Below, in pieces: positions 5,160 to 10,659 of a DNA stretch of 10,659 bases (position 1 is its first letter; each line of letters opens with the position of its first letter). Source of the stretch: Solirubrobacterales bacterium. Lineage in GTDB: Bacteria; Actinomycetota; Thermoleophilia; Solirubrobacterales; Solirubrobacteraceae. Under the pieces are notes generated by a model. The model searched no databases. It was not told where the DNA came from and was given only the letters and a program-made list of their open reading frames with translations. The translations under genes were made by a program, and so were the position numbers. The stretch covers positions 1 through 10,659 of the forward strand of contig JACCYI010000024.1 of the NCBI GenBank assembly GCA_013696535.1. Direction: 5' to 3'.

Positions 5160-6521
5160 GTGCGCAGCCTTCGCGCCCACCTGACCGCCGGGCTGACCGT
5201 GGTGCTCGCCGTCGTCCTGCTCGGCGTCGGCGCCTTCGCGTCCCGTACCGCGGATCGCTCGGACCGCGCCGCTCTCGACGACCGGCTGCTGCGGACCGCA
5301 CAGCTGTCCCGAGCGACCGCCCTGGCAGCGGTGCAGGAGGAGGTCCCGCCCGGCGACGACCGGCTCGACGCGGTGCTCGACGCGACCCGCAGCTCGCTCA
5401 AGCTGGTGGTGGCCGACCAGGTCGTGCTCGAGACGGGCGATCAGCTGCGCCCGGCTCCTCGTCTCCGTGGCGGGTTCTCGACGGTCACGGCCGACGGGAT
5501 CCGGTACCGCGCGCTCGTGACGTCGCTGCGCGACCAGAGCCTGGGCGGGCTGGCGCGGCTCGAGCTGACCACGAGCCTCGGGCCTCTCGAAGCACGACAG
5601 CGCGACGTGCGACGCGACCTGGCGCTGCTGTGTGCCGGCGGCCTCCTGCTCGGCGCCGCCGGCGTCTACCTGGCCGGTGCCGTCGTGCTCCGTCCCTTGC
5701 GCCGCCTGAAGGCCGCGACCTCGGGCATCGTCGGCGACGAGGACCTCGATCGCCGGGCGCCCGAGAACGACGGTCCCGCCGAGCTGCGCGAGCTGGCCAC
5801 GTCCTTCAACGCGATGCTCGCGCGTCTCAAGCGCACCGCCGTGGAGCGCGAGTGCGCGCTCGCCGCCACGCGGCGCTTCACCGCCGACGCGGGCCACGAG
5901 CTGCGCACCCCGCTGACCGGCGTGCAGACCACGCTCTCCTCCTTGGCCAGGCACCCGGACGCCCCCGCAGAGCAGCGTGCGCGGATGGCCGCCGACGCCC
6001 TCGAGCAGCAGAAGCGGCTGGTCGCTCTGCTTGACGGTCTTCAGGCGCTCGCCCGCGGCGACGCGCCGCCCGGGCGGGCGCCGGTCGACCTCGCCGAGGT
6101 GGCAGACAGCGCCGTGGCCGCGGCCCGCGAACGGTATCCCGGCGTGCGGTGGTCGGCCGATCTGCCCGACGAGCCCGTGATCGTGAATGGCTGGGAGCCG
6201 GGTCTGCGGGCGGTGGTCGACAATCTGCTCAACAACGCAGCAATCCACGGCAGGACGGATGGAACCGTCTGGCTCTCGGTCTCGAGTGGTCCTCCCGTCG
6301 CCATACGCGTGGAGGACGACGGCCCCGGCATCCCCACCCCCGATCGCGGGCGCATTCTCGAACCCTTCTCCCGGCTCGGGATCCAGGAGGCACCCGGATC
6401 TGGCCTTGGACTCGCCATCGTCGCCCAACAGGCGGCCCAGCACGGCGCGACGATCGAAGTCGTCGACTCGGAGCGGCTCGGCGGCGCCCGCTTCACCGTG
6501 TCCTGGCGAGCCTCAACCTGA
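5160..6521 (+). CDS. Membrane sensor histidine kinase (HAMP, HisKA, HATPase_c)
   Basis: 453 residues starting at GTG 5160, four bases after the regulator stop. The first membrane helix is at about residues 9-28, an extracytoplasmic sensor segment of about 125 residues follows (no recognised ligand fold), and the second helix is at about 155-178. The HAMP domain runs from about 176 to 228 (VLRPLRRLKAATSGI). The HisKA dimerisation helix carries the phospho-accepting His246 in DAGHELRTPLTG. The ATP-binding domain shows the N box DNLLNNAAIHG (about 354-364), G1 box VEDDGPGIP (384-392), F box EPFSRLG and G2 box GSGLGLAIV (413-421). All catalytic boxes are intact. It phosphorylates the upstream OmpR-type regulator. 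The stimulus is unknown; the linked secreted Ca-binding protein makes an envelope or calcium-related signal an attractive but untested idea. Confidence 0.96.
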   Translation: MRSLRAHLTAGLTVVLAVVLLGVGAFASRTADRSDRAALDDRLLRTAQLSRATALAAVQEEVPPGDDRLDAVLDATRSSLKLVVADQVVLETGDQLRPAPRLRGGFSTVTADGIRYRALVTSLRDQSLGGLARLELTTSLGPLEARQRDVRRDLALLCAGGLLLGAAGVYLAGAVVLRPLRRLKAATSGIVGDEDLDRRAPENDGPAELRELATSFNAMLARLKRTAVERECALAATRRFTADAGHELRTPLTGVQTTLSSLARHPDAPAEQRARMAADALEQQKRLVALLDGLQALARGDAPPGRAPVDLAEVADSAVAAARERYPGVRWSADLPDEPVIVNGWEPGLRAVVDNLLNNAAIHGRTDGTVWLSVSSGPPVAIRVEDDGPGIPTPDRGRILEPFSRLGIQEAPGSGLGLAIVAQQAAQHGATIEVVDSERLGGARFTVSWRAST

Positions 6522-6552
6522 TCGCCTGAGCTGGGTGCCCTTGAGCCCGTTG

Positions 6553-7413
6553 TCAGCCTCCGCCGTACACGACCACGAGGTCGGTGAGGATGCCGGCGAG
6601 GAAGCCGCAGGCCAGCGCAGCGAGACCTAGTTCTCTGTGTCCGTAGCGGCGCATGCCGTTCCAGACTTCTCCGATGACGTAGAGGATGGCGCCGCCGGCG
6701 AGTGCGTAGAACGCAAGCTCGAGCGGTTCGGAACTGACGCTGTAGCCGACCATCGCCCCGACGAATGTCGGGCCGCCGGCCACCAGGCCGGCGAACGTGA
6801 GCCAGCGCCAGGAGGGGCGGACGTCCCCTAGCGGGCCTAGGATTCCGAAGCCTTCGGTGGTGTTGTGGAGCGCGAAGCCGATGATCAGGACGGTCGCCAG
6901 GCCGATCTCGCCTGCGTTTGCCGAGACGCCGATCGCGAGGCCTTCGGCGAAGTTGTGGAGGCCGATCGCTGCCGCGATCGTCATGCCGGTCCTTAGGGCA
7001 CGGGTTCGACTCGCTCTTGTCTCAAGCTCAGGTCGAAACAAGTCGCCGGCCGTCAGCGTGTCGACCGCTCCTCCCGCCATCGGCGGGTTGCTGGGACCGG
7101 TTGGACGTAGGCGCCGTTCGAAGGACGCCAGACCTATGGTTCCGGCGCTGAAGCCGGCGGCCAGTAGAGCGACGAGGCCGATGACGCGGCCCGCGCCCTC
7201 ATCTCCGTTCTTGAGACCGGTGACGGCTTCTTCGACGATCTCGAAGGCGTGCTCGAAGACGTCGACGAACAGGAATACCAAGACGCCGACGGCGAACATC
7301 GCGAGCGCGACTCTTGCTCGCGCGTTGAGCACTTGTAGCCGCCCGAACGGCAGGCCGAGAAAGATCGTGCTTCCCGCCAGCGCTCCGAGAAGCACCGTCT
7401 CTGCGAATGACAT
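6553..7413 (-). CDS. ZIP-family divalent metal ion transporter
   Basis: 286 residues with about eight membrane helices, the ZIP layout. The amphipathic metal-site helices are clear: TM4 holds GLHNFAEGLAIG (His153, Asn154, Glu157), TM5 holds ALHNTTEGFGI (His183, Asn184, Glu187), and Glu249 lies in VIGEVW. The loop between TM3 and TM4 (about 100-140) is short and not His-rich. ZIP proteins bring Zn2+, Fe2+ or Mn2+ into the cytoplasm; which metal cannot be told from sequence. The ATG at 7413 has AGGAGG 8 bases upstream. A promoter with an overlapping TTAGG/CCTAA palindrome precedes it, suggesting repression by a DtxR/IdeR/MntR-type metalloregulator when metal is plentiful. It converges with the kinase gene, 31 bases away. 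Confidence 0.92.
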   Translation of the reverse strand: MSFAETVLLGALAGSTIFLGLPFGRLQVLNARARVALAMFAVGVLVFLFVDVFEHAFEIVEEAVTGLKNGDEGAGRVIGLVALLAAGFSAGTIGLASFERRLRPTGPSNPPMAGGAVDTLTAGDLFRPELETRASRTRALRTGMTIAAAIGLHNFAEGLAIGVSANAGEIGLATVLIIGFALHNTTEGFGILGPLGDVRPSWRWLTFAGLVAGGPTFVGAMVGYSVSSEPLELAFYALAGGAILYVIGEVWNGMRRYGHRELGLAALACGFLAGILTDLVVVYGGG

Positions 7414-7421
7414 CTAGCACT

Positions 7422-7427
7422 CCTCCT
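7422..7427 (-). promoter_or_regulatory. Ribosome binding site of the ZIP transporter gene
   Basis: AGGAGG on the minus strand, 8 bases before the ATG at 7413; this supports the chosen start. Confidence 0.85.
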
Positions 7428-7454
7428 GGAGGGCGGACCCGAAGATCGGGCTGG

Positions 7455-7483
7455 AGGTTAGGGTGCCCTAACAAGCAGGTCAA
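7455..7483 (-). promoter_or_regulatory. Promoter of the ZIP transporter gene
   Basis: On the minus strand TTGACC (7478-7483), exactly 17 bases, then TAACCT (7455-7460). Transcription would start near 7448, leaving about a 35-base leader with a good ribosome binding site. The promoter lies at the 3' end of the broken reductase gene read in the same direction, so upstream readthrough may add to expression. Confidence 0.7.
7457..7472. promoter_or_regulatory. Palindromic metal-box operator (DtxR/IdeR/MntR-like) on the ZIP promoter
   Basis: Perfect 7+2+7 palindrome GTTAGGG-TG-CCCTAAC. The TTAGG...CCTAA core is that of DtxR/IdeR-type boxes (TTAGGTTAGSCTAACCTAA), although it is shorter than the full 19-base form. 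It overlaps the spacer and four bases of the -10 box, an arrangement suited to repression of a metal importer. The regulator is inferred and is not encoded in this window. Confidence 0.68.
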
Positions 7484-7989
7484 GTGCGAGCGGATCCGCC
7501 TCGAGCCGACCAGCTCGAGGCGCGCGGAGGCCGGCCCGTCCGCGAACAGGCGCCGGCCGTGAGCGACGATGACTGGGTGGAGCATGAGGCGCAGCTCATC
7601 CAGCAGCCCGCGCTCGAGCAGCCACTCCACCAGCACGGCGCTGCCGGACATGGCGATGTCCTTGCCCTCCCGCTCCTTGAGCGCCGAGATCTGGGTCTCG
7701 ACGTCGGCGCCGATCAGCGTGGTGTTCTCCCACTCCACGGTCTCCAGGCTGCGGGAGACGACGTACTTGGAGAGGGCGTTGATCTGGTCGGCCATCTCCC
7801 CGCTGGCATTGGGCCAGTGCCCGACCCACTCCTGGTATGTGGCGCGGCCCATGAGCAGCGCGTCGCTCGTAGCGAAGCCACGGCCGATGGCATGCCCCAT
7901 CTCGGCGTTCATGTACGGGAAGTGCCACTCTTGCGCGACTCGACGACGCCGTCGAGCGAGACGAAGAGGTTGGCGACGATCTTGCGCAT
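7458..7989 (-). pseudogene. RibD C-terminal/dihydrofolate reductase-like family protein, frameshifted
   Basis: The ATG at 7989 (GGAG five bases upstream) opens MRKIVANLFVSLDGVVES, the usual start of this family, but the frame then runs to an early stop. The body continues in another frame: QEWHFPYMNAEMGHAIGRGF, SDALLMGRATYQEW, then IAMSGSAVLVEWLLERGLLD and DELRLMLHPVIVAHGRRLF, then LELVGSRR. One base appears missing near 7933-7937 (TCGCGCAAGAG, where TCG-CCG-CAA-GAG is expected). After LELVGSRR the frame runs on without a stop. A second missing base near 7493-7500 would give ADPLALDLLVRAP and TAA at 7458, making 177 residues, normal for the family. The family has a DHFR-like NADPH-binding fold, and most members have no known substrate. 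The first frameshift is clear; the second is less certain. Confidence 0.8.
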
Positions 7990-8061
7990 GATTGCTCCAA
8001 TCGGTTGTGGGCGGCGGGTGGACCGCTGACATCGTTGGACAGCCACGCGCTGGCGTATTCA

Positions 8062-8493
8062 TCACGGCGACCGAAGGCGGGCTCCGGCACGCTGCACCAG
8101 GCGCAAGGTGTTGTTCCATGGATCCAAGGCGGCGCCGGCGCGGGAGCCGTCGGCCCGCTCAGATGCGACCTCGAGGATGGGAGCGCCACGCGCGCTGAGA
8201 CGCGCGAGCGTCGCGTCCATGTCAGTGGTGGCCAACTGCACCCACGAGCCGCCCTGGGCGGCCAGCAGGCCGTGGACCAGGCGGCGAGAGCCGGCGATCC
8301 CCAGCGAGGCGACCGGGCACAGGGTCAGCACCGGGACCGGAGGAGCCCCGGCGCCCAGGAGCAGCCCCTGCTCCACATGGCGCAGGACGGGTAAGCCCAG
8401 CACGTCGCGGTACAGGTTGCGCGCCGCCCGGAGATCTCCGACGACGAGGACCCGGAGTCTGGGAGGAAGGTCGGTGTAAGCACGGCAGAGCAT
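8062..8493 (-). CDS. VOC-superfamily (glyoxalase/bleomycin-resistance fold) protein
   Basis: 143 residues. LRVLVVGDLRAARNLYRDVL followed by GLPVLRHVEQGLLLGAG is the first beta-alpha-beta-beta module of the VOC fold. WVQLATTDMDATLARLSARG, then RAGAALDPWNNTLRLVQ, is the second, with its characteristic (D)P(W)NN(T)L turn. The usual metal-ligand positions do not carry the expected His/Glu: the first strand has Val and the last strand ends LVQ. A metal-dependent glyoxalase or dioxygenase is therefore unlikely, and a binding protein is possible. The start at 8493 lacks a clear ribosome binding site. It lies 78 bases after the sigma factor gene and 72 before the broken DHFR-like gene, all leftward, probably co-transcribed. 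No substrate can be named. Confidence 0.78.
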   Translation of the reverse strand: MLCRAYTDLPPRLRVLVVGDLRAARNLYRDVLGLPVLRHVEQGLLLGAGAPPVPVLTLCPVASLGIAGSRRLVHGLLAAQGGSWVQLATTDMDATLARLSARGAPILEVASERADGSRAGAALDPWNNTLRLVQRAGARLRSP

Positions 8494-8571
8494 GGCCCAG
8501 GCGGACCGCCATGCTGCGCGGCCCGATCTTCCTTAGACAGTGGACGGGGTGCTGATTCATCGCGGAGTGAC

Positions 8572-9639
8572 TCAGTCGGGGCGAAGGCCCGGGAGTCCGT
8601 AGCGCTCGAAGACCCGGCCCTGCACGAAGTCCGGCCCTCCCGCGCCGCGACGGCTGACGTCCAGAAAGGAGGTGACGCCGGCCACCGCCGTTCCCGCCAG
8701 CTCGAGCACGTTGAAGGAGTGCGCAGCCCACTCCCCGCGCCCGACGTCCCAGGAGTAGCAGGCGAACGCCACTTGGCCGTTGAGGCGCAGCGGCTCGAGC
8801 CGCCAGCGGAAGTACTCGAACGGTCCGGTGGTCAAGAAGGCGGCGATCGTCTCCGGGCCCTGGAACCAGGCCGGCTGCGGCGGCATGGACCAGGTGGCGT
8901 CAGCTTGCAGCATCCCGACCAGGCCCTCCACGTCGGCCGACTCCATGGCCCGCACGTAGCGACTGGTGAGGGCGCGCAGCGCCTCGTCGTCGAGGGAACG
9001 GATCACCGCCTGCTGGCTGCGCTCCGGGCGATGCTCGTCGAGTAGGCGCCGCGCGCGCTGCAGCGCGCTGTTGACCGACGCCCGCGAGGTGCCGAGGCTC
9101 TCGGCGACCTCGTCGGCGGAGAAGCCGAGCACTTCAAAGAGGATCAGCGCCGCGCGCTGATTGGCGGGCAGCAGCTGGAGCGCGGCGACGAAGGCGAGCT
9201 CGAGGCTCTCGCGGTCCCTGAACCGGACCTCCGGGTCCGACGCCTCGGCGAAGGGCGTCGCCTCCTCCGGATAGGGCTCGATCCAGACGCTCTCGAGGAC
9301 CGGCGGGCCCGCCGCGTCGACCGGATCGTCGGAGCGGAATCCGATCTGCAGCGGCAGGGCGCGCCGCTTGCGGGCCTTGATGGCGTTCAGGCAGGCGTTG
9401 GTGGCGATCCGGTAGAGCCAGGAGCCGAGCGCGCTGCGCTCGTCGAAGCGGGCCATACCCCGCCAGGCGTTGATGAGCGTCTCCTGCAGCGCGTCGTCGG
9501 CGTCGGACACCGAGCCCATCATCCGATAGCAGTGGGCGTGGAGCCGGCCGCGATGCGCGTCCATGAGCTCGGCGAACGCCCGCTCGTCGCCACCGCGCGC
9601 TGCGCTCAGGAGCCCGTGCTCGTCCGCCCGGACGCTCAT
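8572..9639 (-). CDS. ECF-type RNA polymerase sigma factor with SnoaL-like C-terminal domain
   Basis: 355 residues from the ATG at 9639 (MSVRADEHGLLSAARGGDER); an in-frame ATG at 9681 would add 14 residues, and neither has a good ribosome binding site. Region 2 (about 18-90) contains AFAELMDAHRGRLHAHCYRM, DADDALQETLINAWRGM and WLYRIATNACLNAIKARKRR. Region 4 (about 143-203) contains LPANQRAALILFEVLGFSAD, EVAESLGTSRASVNSALQRA. The long linker holds WIEPYPEE, a motif I associate with SnoaL-tailed ECF groups. Residues about 218-325 are a SnoaL/NTF2-like domain (YVRAMESADVEGLVGMLQAD, WSMPPQPAWFQGPETIAAFL), which in these groups replaces an anti-sigma factor as the control element. No anti-sigma gene is adjacent. 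It probably leads an operon with the VOC and DHFR-like genes. The inducing signal is unknown. Confidence 0.92.
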   Translation of the reverse strand: MSVRADEHGLLSAARGGDERAFAELMDAHRGRLHAHCYRMMGSVSDADDALQETLINAWRGMARFDERSALGSWLYRIATNACLNAIKARKRRALPLQIGFRSDDPVDAAGPPVLESVWIEPYPEEATPFAEASDPEVRFRDRESLELAFVAALQLLPANQRAALILFEVLGFSADEVAESLGTSRASVNSALQRARRLLDEHRPERSQQAVIRSLDDEALRALTSRYVRAMESADVEGLVGMLQADATWSMPPQPAWFQGPETIAAFLTTGPFEYFRWRLEPLRLNGQVAFACYSWDVGRGEWAAHSFNVLELAGTAVAGVTSFLDVSRRGAGGPDFVQGRVFERYGLPGLRPD

Positions 9640-9723
9640 AGACGTCGAATCAAAGCACGCCTCCACATTCGATGGGCGCATCGACGCTGCCTATCGCCCG
9701 ACCGCTTCCATGGCGGGCGATGA

Positions 9724-10132
9724 AGACGGTGCGCCGACCGCTTCATCGAGGAGATCGAGGCGCACATCGCCACCGGCCGCCCAGGGGACGCGGTCCGCCA
9801 GTTCATGCGCCACGTCGGCACCCCGCGCGCCGCCGTCGCGATCATCGCGGCTGCTGCCCATGTGGAAGAAGCTCGTGGCTGGGGGCCACACGCTGCCTTA
9901 CGACCTCAAGACGCTCAGCGACACCAGCACGGCAAGCCGCTGCCGCCCGACGCTTCGCCGCCCTCACGGTTCCCGCGCTGGTCATGGCCGGCAGCAAGAG
10001 GCCGAAATGGATGCGGTCGAGCGCGCGGGCCATCGCCGAGACGATGCCGCAAGCCACTTACCAGGAGTTGTCCGCGCAGACCCACATGGTCAAGCCAAGG
10101 TCGTCGGTCCGCCGGTCACAGATTGCTTGGCC
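9724..10132 (+). pseudogene. C-terminal half of an alpha/beta hydrolase, broken by at least four frameshifts
   Basis: Conserved blocks of one alpha/beta hydrolase family follow in order but in changing frames: ADRFIEEIEAHIATGRPGDA then VRQFMRHVGTPRAAVAII; PMWKKLVAGGHTLPYDLKTL; GKPLPPD; RFAALTVPALVMAGSKRPKW, then AIAETMPQATYQELSAQTHM; KVVGPPVTDCLA. QTHMV holds the catalytic His of the fold. Shifts fall near 9856, 9927, 9950 and 10095 and look like single-base gains or losses. The last codon is TGG where a TGA stop would be expected. The N-terminal half, with the nucleophile elbow, is absent: the frame opens only at 9724, and the space before it is the start region of the divergent sigma gene. 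An 11-base direct repeat CCGACCGCTTC (9698-9708 and 9734-9744) lies at the break. It cannot make an active hydrolase as written. Confidence 0.82.
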
Positions 10133-10336
10133 TGGCAGCGTCCGCGTCCGCGTCCGCGTCCCGGCCGGCTCCGGCCCACGCCGCCTGAGAAGCACCCAGC
10201 ATCAGCATCGTCACGCCGCTCGGCGTGGCGACGCCGTCTGCGGTTGGGGCGGGTACTCGGCGACGGGGCTAATCCTCGGCGCCAACGCTCGTCAGCCAGA
10301 TTTGAGGTCCGGCCATGGGCCACTGGACTAGCTGAT
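10133..10336. other. Non-coding stretch with a hexamer repeat between hydrolase remnant and sodC
   Basis: I see no supported gene here. It contains four perfect GCGTCC units (10138-10161). At its right edge a 9-base tandem repeat CTAGCTGAT (10328-10336 and 10337-10345) overlaps the sodC stop codon. No convincing terminator hairpin was found. Confidence 0.5.
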
Positions 10337-10659
10337 CTAGCTGATCAACCCGCACGCGATGCGTGCGCCGCTGTCTCCGGTGTCGCGCGTCGTCTGGTCC
10401 GGGCCGTTAGGCGCGTAGCGCGGCGGGATATTGCCGAAGTTGTCGGCGCTGGTGTGGATCATCACGGCGCTGCCGTCCATGTCGCGTAACGTGGCGAGAT
10501 CGAAGCGATCGGTCTCGAAACGGACGTTGACCGTGCCGTCACGCTTGACGTACAAGCTCGTCAGATCGCCCGTGTGGTCGCTGTGAGACGCTCCAGCATT
10601 CTTGAGGTGCCCGCCCGCCGTCGTAAAGCTAGGCGCGTCGCATGCGCCCACGGCGTGAA
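10337..10659 (-). CDS. sodC: Cu/Zn superoxide dismutase, C-terminal part (runs off the window)
   Basis: The reading frame is open to the window edge, so the 5' end is missing; a GTG at 10651 is simply the Val of HAVGACD and not a start. SodC converts superoxide to peroxide and oxygen outside the cytoplasm, usually as a secreted protein or lipoprotein. Visible here are the second His of the copper site (HAVG), AGGH for the bridging His, HSDHTGD for the remaining zinc His and Asp ligands, MIHTSADNFGN for the last copper His, the disulfide pair (GACD and IACG) and the active-site Arg in GDSGARIACG. NFGNIPPRY followed by TGDSGARIACG is the typical bacterial C-terminus. All residues of the catalytic core in the visible part are present, so the gene looks functional. 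Confidence 0.93.
   Translation of the reverse strand, partial: HAVGACDAPSFTTAGGHLKNAGASHSDHTGDLTSLYVKRDGTVNVRFETDRFDLATLRDMDGSAVMIHTSADNFGNIPPRYAPNGPDQTTRDTGDSGARIACGLIS

Noticed and set aside
6522..6552. Possible terminator between the kinase and ZIP genes
   Set aside because: Only a GGG/CCC stem of three pairs is visible, too weak to call.
7199..7457. C-terminal extension of the DHFR-like frame beyond its normal length
   Set aside because: That frame has lost family similarity after LELVGSRR and runs antisense-free through the ZIP promoter and gene in another frame, so it is a product of the frameshift.
10337..10651. Complete 104-residue protein starting at the GTG at 10651
   Set aside because: The codons upstream to the window edge continue the SodC motif (HAVG), so the GTG is an internal Val and the gene is cut by the window.

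Overview
The window is GC-rich chromosomal DNA, most likely from an actinobacterium of the Thermoleophilia (Solirubrobacter-like) type. That assignment is inferred. It rests on the base composition, GTG starts, short Sec-exported glycine-rich Ca-binding proteins ending in a two-cysteine module, a DUF3494 protein with a C-terminal two-cysteine domain, and a long SnoaL-tailed ECF sigma factor. I see no tRNA, rRNA, CRISPR array, insertion sequence or phage gene.

Region 1 (about 1-2918). A leftward gene encodes an exported DUF3494 (ice-binding/adhesin fold) protein with a repetitive linker. Its roughly 300-base leader carries what looks like a cyclic-di-GMP-I (GEMM) riboswitch. Next comes a leftward organic hydroperoxide reductase gene (ohr). 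Divergent from it is an ArsR-family repressor gene overlapping an SRPBCC/AHSA1-domain gene that carries a one-base frameshift. The ArsR promoter looks leaderless, and a perfect 10+4+10 palindrome covers its -10 box and start codon.

Region 2 (3033-6521). Two paralogous RTX-like secreted proteins are encoded head to head. The rightward one overlaps, by a GTGA stop/start, an OmpR-type response regulator, which is followed after 4 bases by its sensor histidine kinase. This gives a three-gene unit of secreted Ca-binding protein, regulator and kinase.

Region 3 (6553-7483). A leftward ZIP-family metal transporter has a good promoter (TTGACC-17-TAACCT). A perfect 7+2+7 palindrome of the TTAGG/CCTAA (DtxR/IdeR/MntR-like) type overlaps the spacer and -10 box.

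Region 4 (7458-10132). A leftward run reads from the ECF sigma factor through a VOC-domain protein to a RibD-C/DHFR-like reductase broken by frameshifts. Divergent from the sigma factor is the C-terminal half of an alpha/beta hydrolase broken by at least four frameshifts and a lost stop.

Region 5 (10337-10659). The C-terminal part of a leftward Cu/Zn superoxide dismutase gene (sodC) runs off the window edge.

The strongest candidates for follow-up are the riboswitch on the DUF3494 gene, the RTX/two-component unit, the metal-box promoter of the ZIP gene and the leaderless ArsR operator. Several reading frames are broken by single-base indels while the protein sequence on either side stays well conserved. 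Assembly error is therefore a live alternative to real gene decay.
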